Part shown: positions 1-5,533 of the stretch, piece after piece
Numbering within the stretch: position 1 is the stretch's first letter
Layout: every line of letters starts with the position of its first letter
From: Propionibacteriaceae bacterium
GTDB lineage: Bacteria; Actinomycetota; Actinomycetes; Propionibacteriales; Propionibacteriaceae
DNA length: 11,732 nt
Assembly: GCA_003158895.1 (NCBI GenBank)
Contig: PMLO01000142.1
Span: 1 to 11,732, forward strand
Reading direction: 5' to 3'
Made by a program: the position numbers and the translations under genes
Notes under the pieces: model-generated
Told to the model about the DNA's origin: nothing
What the model saw: only the letters and a program-made list of their open reading frames with translations
The model's database searches: none

Positions 1-53
1 TCGTCGACTCCTACCTCCGCTCCCGCCGAGCCGCGGAGTCCTGGTACGACTGA
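1..53 (+). CDS. 3' end of an upstream gene (partial)
   Basis: Reading from base 3, the frame VDSYLRSRRAAESWYD ends at TGA (51-53). The codons are GC-ending and the peptide has a plausible amphipathic, basic C-terminus, so this is probably the last 16 codons of a gene that begins outside the window. Nothing in it identifies a family. A weak GC-rich inverted repeat near 64-78 could be part of its terminator. Confidence 0.45.
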   Translation, partial: VDSYLRSRRAAESWYD

Positions 54-91
54 CGCTTCTGGCGGGCGCACGGCCTGCGAAGGGACTCCAT

Positions 92-106
92 CTCGATACA
101 GTCGAG
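92..106. promoter_or_regulatory. 15-bp inverted repeat, candidate operator over a -10 box
   Basis: CTCGA-TACAG-TCGAG is a perfect 5-5-5 inverted repeat. TACAGT (97-102) inside it resembles an actinobacterial -10 hexamer, about 40 nt upstream of the oxidoreductase start. No convincing -35 is visible. A repressor bound here would cover the -10. The regulator is not identified and is not encoded in this window. Short palindromes of this size also occur by chance. Confidence 0.35.
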
Positions 107-141
107 GGACGCGCGGGCACTGGCCCGTCGCCTGAGGAGAC

Positions 142-696
142 GTGGTGTTCGCACTGTCTGTCGTTGGTCATCCCAGCCGCAGAAGCTTCAGCCACGCGAT
201 GGCGGAGCGGGCGGAGGCGACGCTGCGCGGGCTGGGGGTCGAGGTCGCGCACCACGATCTGTACGCGGAGGGCTTCGAGCCGGTGAGCGGTGGCGATGCG
301 CGGGTCGCGCAGCATCGCGAAGAGCTTGCCGCCGCCGACATCGTCATCATCTGTCACCCGAACTGGTGGAGCATGCCGCCCGCGATGCTCAAGGGATGGA
401 TCGACAGGGTGTTCGTACCGGACGTCGCCTACCGCGACGCGCCTATCGGTCTGCCGCCGATCGGGTTGCTGACGTGCCGGGCACTCGTGTTCAACACCGG
501 TGACACGCCCCCGGACCGCGAGTTGGCAGTCTTCGGGGACCCGATGGGGCGGATCTGGGAGACGGGTGTGTTCGGCTTCTGCGGGGTGACCTCGGTCACG
601 CGCCGCATGTACGGACCGGTCACGAGCAGCTCCGAGGCCCAGAGAGAAGCGTGGCTGGATGAGGTGACCCTGCTCGTCGCCGAGGCTCGCGGATGA
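142..696 (+). CDS. Flavodoxin-fold NAD(P)H dehydrogenase (quinone), KefF/MdaB-like
   Basis: This is a cytosolic FMN- or FAD-dependent two-electron reductase of the flavodoxin_2 family, which usually reduces quinones and protects against oxidative or electrophile stress. Visible signatures are an N-terminal beta strand followed by GHPxxxSF (phosphate/flavin loop, about residues 9-15), the helix HAMAERAEATLRGLG, the strand DIVIICHPNWW with SMPPAMLKGWIDRVF (about 65-92), which is diagnostic of the family, and a late strand with GFCGV. At 184 aa it matches the usual 180-200 aa. Two tandem GTG codons open the frame. A GAGGAG Shine-Dalgarno at 134-139 fits the second GTG (145) better than the first (142). 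Its stop overlaps a possible small ORF as ATGA at 693-696. The physiological substrate cannot be read from sequence. Confidence 0.85.
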   Translation: MVFALSVVGHPSRRSFSHAMAERAEATLRGLGVEVAHHDLYAEGFEPVSGGDARVAQHREELAAADIVIICHPNWWSMPPAMLKGWIDRVFVPDVAYRDAPIGLPPIGLLTCRALVFNTGDTPPDRELAVFGDPMGRIWETGVFGFCGVTSVTRRMYGPVTSSSEAQREAWLDEVTLLVAEARG

Positions 697-851
697 CCGC
701 GGCCCCAGTGACGGCGCCTGTCCCGGACGCCGCGGCGCGATCACGGTTCGCGCGGCGAGACACCCTGTGCGCTCGAGGAGAGGACCTGTGCGCTCGAGGA
801 GAGGACCTGTGCGCTCGAGGAGAGGACCTATGTCGCCGGAAGACCCGCTAG
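693..851 (+). CDS. Possible 52-codon ORF with a Cys-containing 7-residue repeat
   Basis: ATG at 693 overlaps the TGA of the oxidoreductase as ATGA, an arrangement typical of translational coupling. The frame runs to TAG at 849-851. After about 24 Ala/Arg/Pro-rich residues it reads the 21-bp tandem repeat as repeated LCARGED units ending LCRRKTR, which gives four regularly spaced cysteines. No family is recognised. It may be a genuine small Cys-repeat protein, the stub of a decayed gene, or a chance open frame through repeat DNA. The exact coupling overlap is the only positive evidence for translation. Confidence 0.25.
   Translation: MTAAPVTAPVPDAAARSRFARRDTLCARGEDLCARGEDLCARGEDLCRRKTR
764..826 (+). 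repeat. Three perfect copies of a 21-bp tandem repeat
   Basis: The unit CCTGTGCGCTCGAGGAGAGG plus A occurs at 764-784, 785-805 and 806-826 without a mismatch. A fourth copy is broken off after CCT at 829, where the sequence becomes CCTATG instead of CCTGTG. Each unit contains GAGGAG, a strong Shine-Dalgarno core, followed 7 nt later by GTG (ATG at the broken fourth). The array therefore also looks like serial ribosome-binding sites with in-frame starts. Perfect identity suggests recent expansion by slippage. Confidence 0.9.
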
Positions 852-886
852 AGTCGTCCCGTACATACTCCTGGGGGTATACGTGA
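830..886 (+). CDS. Possible 18-aa leader peptide upstream of the membrane protein
   Basis: ATG at 830 has GAGGAG at a workable distance (817-822) and the frame MSPEDPLESSRTYSWGYT ends in TGA at 884-886. That stop overlaps the GTG start of the next gene (883-885). The CsoR-type palindrome lies inside it. Such an arrangement could allow translational coupling, but an ORF this short can arise by chance. There is no codon run, such as Cys or Trp repeats, that would mark attenuation. Confidence 0.25.
   Translation: MSPEDPLESSRTYSWGYT
865..880. promoter_or_regulatory. CsoR-family-type operator palindrome
   Basis: ATACTCC-TG-GGGGTAT is a 16-bp palindrome with one mismatch between the arms. It closely resembles the ATACCCC-NN-GGGGTAT sites bound by the CsoR/CstR family of copper(I) and persulfide sensors, which is established family knowledge. 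It lies 2 nt upstream of the GTG at 883 and spans a possible -10 (TACATACT, 862-869), so binding should block transcription. No csoR gene is in the window, so the regulator would act from elsewhere. Whether the signal is copper or sulfur cannot be decided here. Confidence 0.6.
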
Positions 887-1353
887 GGAACTGGTCCACT
901 CGCCGATGGGGCGCCGCGATGGCGACGGCGCTCGTCACGGTGCTCGTCGTGGCCGTACCGACCGCGATGATTCCCACGCCGATCTTCGGGCGTGAGGTCG
1001 GGGTCACGTGGTGGTCGTGGCCGGTGCTCATCGTGACGGCGGTGCTCAGCGGGCTGGTGTTCGCCACGTACGTTCGCGAGCCCGGATCGGCCCCCGACCC
1101 CAAGCTCGGCGAGGACCGCCCGTCGCGGTTCGGCGTTGCCGGAGGCGTACTCACGTTCTTCGCGGTCGGCTGCCCGGTCTGCAACAAGATCGTGCTGCTG
1201 GCGCTCGGCGCCTCGGGCGCGTTGCAGTGGTTCGCCCCCATACAGCCGCTTCTCGCCGTCGCGGCGATGGGCCTGCTCGGCTACTCGCTCAAGGTGCGGC
1301 TCTCCGGCGAGCGCGCCTGCCCCGTACCGGCGACGAGCCAGGCGGCTCGCTGA
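883..1353 (+). CDS. Four-helix membrane protein with CPVC motif
   Basis: The 156-aa protein has four predicted transmembrane segments (about residues 12-29, 45-63, 84-108 and 116-134). A charged, Pro-rich stretch (about 64-82) lies between the second and third, and GCPVCNK (96-102) opens the third helix. A CPxC pair inside a membrane is typical of metal or thiol-redox chemistry. With the CsoR-type site directly upstream, a role in copper handling or reactive-sulfur biology is a reasonable inference but not shown. I know similar unnamed actinobacterial membrane proteins with this motif but cannot give a verified name. GTG 883 has only a GGGGG tract as a ribosome site; the ATG at 919 (residue 13) would cut into the first helix. 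The gene converges on the next one with 6 bp between stops and no terminator. Confidence 0.7.
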   Translation: MRNWSTRRWGAAMATALVTVLVVAVPTAMIPTPIFGREVGVTWWSWPVLIVTAVLSGLVFATYVREPGSAPDPKLGEDRPSRFGVAGGVLTFFAVGCPVCNKIVLLALGASGALQWFAPIQPLLAVAAMGLLGYSLKVRLSGERACPVPATSQAAR

Positions 1354-1359
1354 CCAGCG

Positions 1360-1965
1360 TCAGCCCTTGGACGCGACCGTGAAGCGGCGCCCCCTGTACG
1401 TCGGCGACTCGAGCTCGTCGAGGATCGCGTCGGCGAAATCGCTTGTCGTGACGGAGTCGCCGACCGGCGAGTCCGTACCGACCACATAGCCCTTGCGCTC
1501 CCCCGGCGCGATCGCCGGCGAGGGTGAGACGAGGGTCCAGTCGAGGCCGGACGATGCGCGGTAGTCGTCGAGAATTGCGGTGAACGCTCTGGCCTCCGGC
1601 TTGTACGCGTCGGGGAATCCCGGCGCATCGGCGAGGAGTCCGTCGCCAACCGAGAGCGAACCGGCGCCGCCGACCACCAGGAGCCGTGCGGCCGGGTGGG
1701 CGGCGATGATGCGCCGGTGGGCGTCAACGATGGGTCCGGCGGATTCGCCCGTACGGTCAGTGGGGATCGCGATGACGACCGCGTCGGCGTGGGCGGCGAG
1801 TTCGACAACGCGATCGGTGTCGGTGATGTCGGCCGCGAGGGCCGTGGCCCCGGCGACGTCAGTGCCGCTGCGCGAGACCGCCGTCACTTCGTGGCCACGG
1901 GCGATGGCGGCGAGTGCCACCTGGCTGCCGACCATGCCTGTGGCTCCGTACACGACGATCTTCAT
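1360..1965 (-). CDS. NAD(P)-binding Rossmann protein, atypical SDR (NmrA/YwnB-like)
   Basis: The protein starts MKIVVYGATGMVGSQVA, the GxxGxxG dinucleotide-binding loop of atypical short-chain dehydrogenases (residues 7-13). The second strand ends in SRSG, suggesting NADP preference. It continues with AADITDTDRV, DAVVIAIP, LLVVGGAGS and the C-terminal DWTLVSPSPAIAPG and VTTSDFADAILDELE typical of NAD(P)H-binding family 13 proteins. At 201 aa it has the usual size. The frame is open 56 codons further upstream, but ATG 1965 is chosen because AGGAGG lies at 1970-1975 and the Rossmann strand begins there. Family members are quinone or flavin reductases, epimerases or redox-sensing regulators; the substrate here is unknown. 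Confidence 0.85.
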   Translation of the reverse strand: MKIVVYGATGMVGSQVALAAIARGHEVTAVSRSGTDVAGATALAADITDTDRVVELAAHADAVVIAIPTDRTGESAGPIVDAHRRIIAAHPAARLLVVGGAGSLSVGDGLLADAPGFPDAYKPEARAFTAILDDYRASSGLDWTLVSPSPAIAPGERKGYVVGTDSPVGDSVTTSDFADAILDELESPTYRGRRFTVASKG

Positions 1966-2003
1966 GGCTTCCTCCTGGTATGACCGCTTGTACGGCCACG
2001 GTA

Positions 2004-2037
2004 TGCGATGGCTCCTTGAGCCATCCGCGTCATCGCA
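2004..2037. promoter_or_regulatory. Nested inverted repeats, candidate operator of the SDR gene
   Basis: GATGGCTC-CTT-GAGCCATC (2007-2025) is a perfect inverted repeat. It shares bases with a second perfect pair, TGCGATG (2004-2010) and CATCGCA (2031-2037). Together they lie 39-72 bp upstream of the SDR start codon on the minus strand, where a repressor or activator would bind. The nested design could allow two binding registers or alternative hairpins in a 5' leader. No dedicated regulator gene is adjacent. Confidence 0.45.
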
Positions 2038-2122
2038 CGTGGGCCGGTACGCACCGGGCGGCGTCGGCGCCCCCGCGACCGCTGGGATGCGGGCCGTCGC
2101 CTGAGCCAGGATCGTACGATCA

Positions 2123-2198
2123 CCTCCATTCACTGGCAGATACTCGGGCGCCGATCGCTATCTGCACCGGCGCCCGCGTATGTGCCAGTGAAAGGAGG
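2123..2198. repeat. Large near-perfect inverted repeat (30-nt arms, 16-nt loop)
   Basis: The left arm (2123-2152) and right arm (2169-2198) pair over 30 positions with 3 mismatches, around the loop 2153-2168. The outermost parts are CCTCC and GGAGG, then TTCACTGGCA and TGCCAGTGAA, and the arms close on GGGCGCC/GGCGCCC. There is no T-tract on either side, so it is not a canonical intrinsic terminator. Downstream of the qor-GH20 operon it could still end or protect that transcript. A short non-autonomous mobile element (MITE-like) is the main alternative. Confidence 0.7.
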
Positions 2199-2304
2199 AA
2201 GCCACCCGCGGTCGATCCCCCACCCGTACACGCGGCCGCCCACGCGCGGCGACGACCCCGTACGTGCCCATGAACTCAGATCCGGCGGCACCTGTCCGAG
2301 CGAG

Positions 2305-3516
2305 CTACAGCGGCCGGTGGCCGATGCCGAGGTCGGCGAGCGCTTGGAGTCGAGCCGGCAGACCGGCGAGGAACTCCTCGTACGGTGGCCGATCAGCTCC
2401 GTACCACCCGATGTCGGCGACGGCGACCAGGCGCGGGAACGCCATGTACCAGAGGTGCTCGGCGGTCGGGATGTACTCGCTCCACAACTGGGCCTGGAGC
2501 CCGAGCAGATGGGCCGAGTCGCCGAGCCCCGCGTACGGGTCGTACGCGTAGACGGACGCCAGGTCCGCGCCTGGCCCGATCGCCAGCGGCTCGCCCTCGC
2601 CCATGCCGAACGAGTGGTCGAGGTAGAGCAGCGACGGCGCCTGTACGACATCGACCCCGGCGCGTGTCGCCCTGCCGGCAGCATCGGTCCAGTCGCGCCA
2701 GGCCATGACAACCGGGTCGCCGTCGGGTACGCCCTCGTCGATGATCTCGTCCCAGCCGACGAGCCGGCGTCCGCGCGAGGTGAGGAACGTGCCGATCTGC
2801 CCGGTGAACCACCGCTGGAGATCGGCGACGCTGCCGAGCCCAAGATCCTCCTGCTGGGCGCGGGCGACGGACGACGACTCCCACTCCACCTTCGGGCACT
2901 CGTCGCCGCCGATATGGACGTACGGCGCATCGAAAACGTCGAGCACCTCACCGAGGATGTCCGTACAGAACGCCAGCCCATCCTCGTCCACTCGCAGCAC
3001 CTCGGGATAGACCCCCCAGCTGCGGCCCACGCCGAGCGGGGTGGGCGCGTATCCCAACTCCGGGTACGCAGCCCGTGCCGCTCGCATGTGCCCCGGCATA
3101 TCGATCTCGGGCACGACCATGACCCCGCGGTCGCGCGCGTACGCCACCAGTCCGCGGAGCTCGGCTTGGGTGTAGAAGCCTCCGTGCCGCGCACCGTCGT
3201 AGGCGTTGAGGTGGTTCTCGGGGTGCAGGCTCCCGTCGGGATAGTTGCCCGGACGTCCGACGACTGTCTCGTCACGCCACGCGCCAACGTCGGTGAGCCG
3301 AGGCCAGGTCTTCGACTCGAACCGCCAACCCTGGTCGTCGCTGAGGTGGAGGTGGAGGACGTTGAGGCGCAGCAGCGCCATCGCGTCGACCATGCGCGTC
3401 ACCTCGCTGATCGGCACGAAGTGCCGCGCGACGTCGAGCATGACCCCGCGCCAGGGCAGGGCGGGAGTCTGGGCCGGTTCGGACGTGTTCGAGAACCTGC
3501 TCGACCGCTCGCTCAC
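2305..3516 (-). CDS. Beta-N-acetylhexosaminidase, glycoside hydrolase family 20
   Basis: The enzyme removes terminal beta-linked GlcNAc or GalNAc by substrate-assisted catalysis. The catalytic barrel is complete: WRGVMLDVARHFVP (about residues 22-35), LHLHLSDDQGWR, PEIDMPGH, and YVHIGGDE with the catalytic Asp-Glu pair (about 199-206). GWDEI, QAQLWSEY and the C-terminal FPRLVAVADIGW follow. At 403 aa it lacks the N-terminal GH20b domain common in family members and has no signal peptide, so it should act in the cytoplasm on imported oligosaccharides. The GTG start overlaps the qor stop as GTGA. The ribosome site is weak, so translation probably depends on coupling to qor. Confidence 0.93.
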   Translation of the reverse strand: MSERSSRFSNTSEPAQTPALPWRGVMLDVARHFVPISEVTRMVDAMALLRLNVLHLHLSDDQGWRFESKTWPRLTDVGAWRDETVVGRPGNYPDGSLHPENHLNAYDGARHGGFYTQAELRGLVAYARDRGVMVVPEIDMPGHMRAARAAYPELGYAPTPLGVGRSWGVYPEVLRVDEDGLAFCTDILGEVLDVFDAPYVHIGGDECPKVEWESSSVARAQQEDLGLGSVADLQRWFTGQIGTFLTSRGRRLVGWDEIIDEGVPDGDPVVMAWRDWTDAAGRATRAGVDVVQAPSLLYLDHSFGMGEGEPLAIGPGADLASVYAYDPYAGLGDSAHLLGLQAQLWSEYIPTAEHLWYMAFPRLVAVADIGWYGADRPPYEEFLAGLPARLQALADLGIGHRPL

Positions 3517-4496
3517 GGGACGAGGATGACCTTCCCGGTGGTCGCGCGCCCCTCGAGCGCCCGGTGCGCGTCGGCGGCATCGGCGAGGGGGAACCGCGCC
3601 CCGATCCGTACGTTCAAGGTTCCCGCCCGTACGGCCTCGAACAGCTCCTTCGCCCGCCAGCGGAGCTCATCGGTCGTGGCCGTGTAGAAGCCGAGCGTCG
3701 GCCGGGTGATGAACAGCGAGCCGCCGGAGTTGAGCCGCTGGAGGTCGAAGGGCGGTACCTGGCCACTGGATCCGCCGAAGAGCACCATCATCCCGCGCGG
3801 CTTGAGGCTCGCGAGCGAGGCGTCGAAAGTGGTCTTGCCAACACCGTCGTAGACGACCGCCACGCCCTTGCCGCCCGTCGAGTCCTTGACGAGCCGCGGC
3901 AGCTCGGCGGTGATGTCGGCGAGCTGGTCGTAGCGGATCACGACGTCCGCGCCGGCCTGCCGCGCGAGCGCTTCCTTCTCCGCCGTCGACACGGTCGCGA
4001 TCACACGGCCTCCGTGCGCGACGACGAGTTGCGTGAGCAACAGCCCCACACCACCTGCGGCGGCGTGGACGAGCACGTCGTCGCCGGGCTGTACGGGATA
4101 GGTCGACGTCACCAGGTAGTGCGCCGTCATGCCCTGCAAGGGGATGGCGGCCCCCACGTCGAGGGCCACCCCGTCGGGCACCGGCACGAGGCGAGCGGTG
4201 TTCACGAGGACGAGTTCCGCGTACGAGTCGGGCGCGTCCGCCCAGGCCACGCGATCGCCGACCGCGACGTCCGTGACGCCGGCGCCGAGCGCGACCACCT
4301 CGCCGGCGCCCTCGCTGCCGACGACGTGCGGGAAGGGTACAGGGTAGATGCCAGCCCGCCTGTACGTGTCGATGAAGTTCACCCCGGCCGCCGCCACCTT
4401 CACCAGCACCTGGCCCGGACCGGGCGTCGGATCAGGCAGCTCGACGAACTCGAGGACATCGGGGCCGCCCGCCTCACGGGCCTGGATCGCGCGCAT
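3513..4496 (-). CDS. qor: NADPH:quinone reductase, zeta-crystallin type (QOR1)
   Basis: This 327-aa MDR-superfamily enzyme without zinc performs NADPH-dependent reduction of quinones or enones. Evidence: GVNFIDTYRRAGIYPVPFPHVVGSEGAGEV near residues 39-68 (NFIDTYxRxGxYP is the QOR1 signature), the loop AAIPLQGMTAHYL, the NADPH loop AAAGGVGLLLTQL (AxxGGVG, about 145-157), YDGVGKTTFDASLASLKPRGMMVLFGGSSG, and the C-terminal GRATTGKVILVP. The structural-zinc cysteines of alcohol dehydrogenases are absent, as expected. ATG 4496 has no Shine-Dalgarno but sits where the promoter upstream should start transcription, so the mRNA is probably leaderless. It is the first gene of an operon with the GH20 gene. 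Confidence 0.92.
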   Translation of the reverse strand: MRAIQAREAGGPDVLEFVELPDPTPGPGQVLVKVAAAGVNFIDTYRRAGIYPVPFPHVVGSEGAGEVVALGAGVTDVAVGDRVAWADAPDSYAELVLVNTARLVPVPDGVALDVGAAIPLQGMTAHYLVTSTYPVQPGDDVLVHAAAGGVGLLLTQLVVAHGGRVIATVSTAEKEALARQAGADVVIRYDQLADITAELPRLVKDSTGGKGVAVVYDGVGKTTFDASLASLKPRGMMVLFGGSSGQVPPFDLQRLNSGGSLFITRPTLGFYTATTDELRWRAKELFEAVRAGTLNVRIGARFPLADAADAHRALEGRATTGKVILVP

Positions 4497-4502
4497 GTAC
4501 GG

Positions 4503-4530
4503 ACTGTACGACGCGACTCCGACAGTTCAA
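4503..4530 (-). promoter_or_regulatory. Strong leaderless promoter of qor
   Basis: On the minus strand TTGAAC (4525-4530), a 16-nt spacer and TACAGT (4503-4508) form a near-consensus housekeeping promoter. The -10 ends 6 nt before the ATG at 4496, which puts the predicted transcription start on the first base of the start codon. This agrees with the absence of a ribosome site, and leaderless mRNAs are common in actinobacteria. Confidence 0.7.
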
Positions 4531-4570
4531 CCCGGATCCTGACGAACCTCAACCCGGATCGTGACGAACC
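4527..4570. repeat. Two 22-bp direct repeats abutting the qor -35 box
   Basis: TCAACCCGGATCCTGACGAA plus CC (4527-4548) is followed without a gap by a copy (4549-4570) that differs at one base. The repeat runs into the -35 hexamer at one end and touches the stop codon of the upstream gene at the other. A 22-bp period is about two helical turns, so a protein would meet both copies on the same face. This is a typical layout for an activator at a -35. A recent duplication without function is possible. Confidence 0.6.
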
Positions 4571-4572
4571 CG

Positions 4573-5106
4573 TCAGCGCAGCTCGCCCGCGACCGGCTGC
4601 AGGGCCGCGAGGAACCGCTTGGCACGTCCAGGGAGGACCAGCCCGAGGACGACGGCCAGTCCTGAGCCGTCACCGAGCACCAGTCGTACACGACCCCTCT
4701 GACCCGGGCGCCCCGCCGGGGCGGCCGCGATGATCGCCTCCCGAGGTGCCTGCCACAGGACTCGGAACGCGTTGCCGTCCTGCTTGACGACGAGGAGCCG
4801 GCGATCGGTCACGAGGAGGTCCGGGGTGGGGCTGAGCACCGAAGCCAGCGCCTCGGCCCGGCAGCCGGGGTCGCCCACGAGGGACCGGCCGATGAGCAAC
4901 TCGTCCATCCTGGCCTGGAGGACCGGGATGGGCAGACCGAGAAGGAGGTCCGGGAGATCGAGTGCGATGTCGAACCGTGGCCGGTCTTCTCCGAGCTGCT
5001 CGTCGCCCGCGATGTACGTGGCAGCGCCGAGGAACGTCGCGGTCTCCCCGGGCTCGAGGACCCCGCGCAGCTTGTCGGCGAAGATCTCCAGACGGTTGAG
5101 AAGCAT
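4573..5106 (-). CDS. Hypothetical protein with bacterial PH-like fold
   Basis: This 177-aa protein has no signal peptide or membrane segment. The N-terminus FADKLRGVLEPGETATFLGAA and the C-terminal half (LLVTDRRLLVV, FRVLWQAPREAII, GRVRLVLGDGSGLAVVLG, then a helix PGRAKRFLAALQ) have the strand pattern of bacterial PH/GRAM-like proteins, in which L-TDRRLL is recurrent. The middle (about 40-95) is Leu-rich and unassigned. The frame is open upstream, but ATG 5106 is chosen because GGAGA lies at 5108-5112 and the region before it reads poorly. A relic of a WXG100-type gene precedes it, suggesting it once sat in a secretion-related cluster. Function unknown. Confidence 0.65.
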   Translation of the reverse strand: MLLNRLEIFADKLRGVLEPGETATFLGAATYIAGDEQLGEDRPRFDIALDLPDLLLGLPIPVLQARMDELLIGRSLVGDPGCRAEALASVLSPTPDLLVTDRRLLVVKQDGNAFRVLWQAPREAIIAAAPAGRPGQRGRVRLVLGDGSGLAVVLGLVLPGRAKRFLAALQPVAGELR

Positions 5107-5136
5107 GTCTCCGATTCTGGCATCGAGAAGGACCAA

Positions 5137-5246
5137 TGGCCTGGCTCCGAGTGGCAAGGCTCTTTCTCGAGGAGCGCCATCTTTGCGGAGAAGGCATCTT
5201 TCGCCGGGCCGGTCCAGAGCTTGGTGCTGTTGATGGTCGTGCTCAC
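5137..5246 (-). pseudogene. WXG100-like gene fragment
   Basis: From GTG 5246 the minus strand reads VSTTINSTKLWTGPAKDAFSAKM followed by a helix-like ALLEKE. LWTGPAKDAF matches the central W-x-G turn and following A--F of WXG100 proteins, normally near residue 40. The first 30 codons are strongly GC-ending, as in real coding DNA, then the bias is lost. The frame continues senselessly through the downstream PH-like gene. This looks like the middle of an Esx-like gene that has lost both ends. Confidence 0.35.
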
Positions 5247-5388
5247 CCCCCGCCCGTACCGGAGATGTCGTTCCCTGCGTACGCGGACCCGGCACCCGCG
5301 AGCTCGTCCGTGCACCCCACCACTTAGGTGGAGGGCGTCAGAGATTCCGCCGTACGGGCTGTGCAGGACGGATCTCACAGGGCCGGGG

Positions 5389-5505
5389 CACCTCCCACCG
5401 GGCTGGCCGCCGGTACCGGAGGGCTTCGAGCCCGATGCCTCGTGGCGTCCCTCCCCCGACTGGCCCACCCCGCCGCCAGGTTGGGACTTCTGGACGCGCG
5501 GATAG
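5389..5505 (+). pseudogene. Fragment of a PPGW/WPxPPxGWxFW-motif protein
   Basis: The plus strand encodes HLPPGWPPVPEGFEP, then DASWRPSPDWPTPPPGWDFW and the end TRG before TAG (5503-5505). Repeated aromatic-proline units of the type GW-P-P, W-P-P and PPGW-FW are a recurrent cytoplasmic segment in actinobacterial multi-helix membrane proteins, where a membrane domain normally follows. Here the frame stops three residues after FW and has no credible start upstream, so it is best read as a truncated remnant. Confidence 0.4.
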
Positions 5506-5515
5506 TCGCGACTGT

Positions 5516-5533
5516 ACGTTCCCGCGGGAACGT
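5516..5533. promoter_or_regulatory. Perfect 18-bp palindrome downstream of hepT
   Basis: ACGTTCCCGCGGGAACGT is perfectly self-complementary. It lies 3 bp beyond the hepT stop codon and 10 bp beyond the plus-strand fragment's stop. As RNA it could fold into a 7-bp stem with a CGCG loop, but no U-tract follows in either direction. A protein-binding site or a non-canonical terminator are both possible. Confidence 0.45.

Larger units (their letters stand above)
1966..2304. other. Intergenic region between SDR and GH20 genes
   Basis: This 339-bp stretch contains no convincing gene. It holds, in plus order, the SDR ribosome site (1970-1975), the nested inverted repeats (2004-2037), a perfect 12-bp palindrome GATCGTACGATC (2110-2121) and the large hairpin (2123-2198). 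Bases 2199-2304, directly downstream of the GH20 stop, show only GC-rich sequence and a chance 37-codon frame without a ribosome site. Confidence 0.6.

Noticed and set aside
2113..2133. N-terminal extension of the SDR protein starting at 2133
   Set aside because: The extra 56 residues are low in family resemblance, cross the operator and hairpin, and the AGGAGG at 1970-1975 clearly supports ATG 1965.
2123..2198. Riboswitch or RNA thermometer interpretation of the large hairpin
   Set aside because: The GGAGG in the plus-strand arm is not followed by a credible start or gene, and no conserved riboswitch core is recognisable. Hairpin/repeat is the only supported call.
2182..3687. 501-codon plus-strand open frame
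   Set aside because: It is antisense to the GH20 gene, whose catalytic motifs are unmistakable. Long antisense frames are normal in high-GC DNA. Its Arg/Glu/Val-rich composition matches no family.
3564..4733. 389-codon plus-strand open frame
   Set aside because: It lies antisense to qor and part of the next gene, is extremely rich in Arg/His/Gly/Val, and has no recognisable domain.
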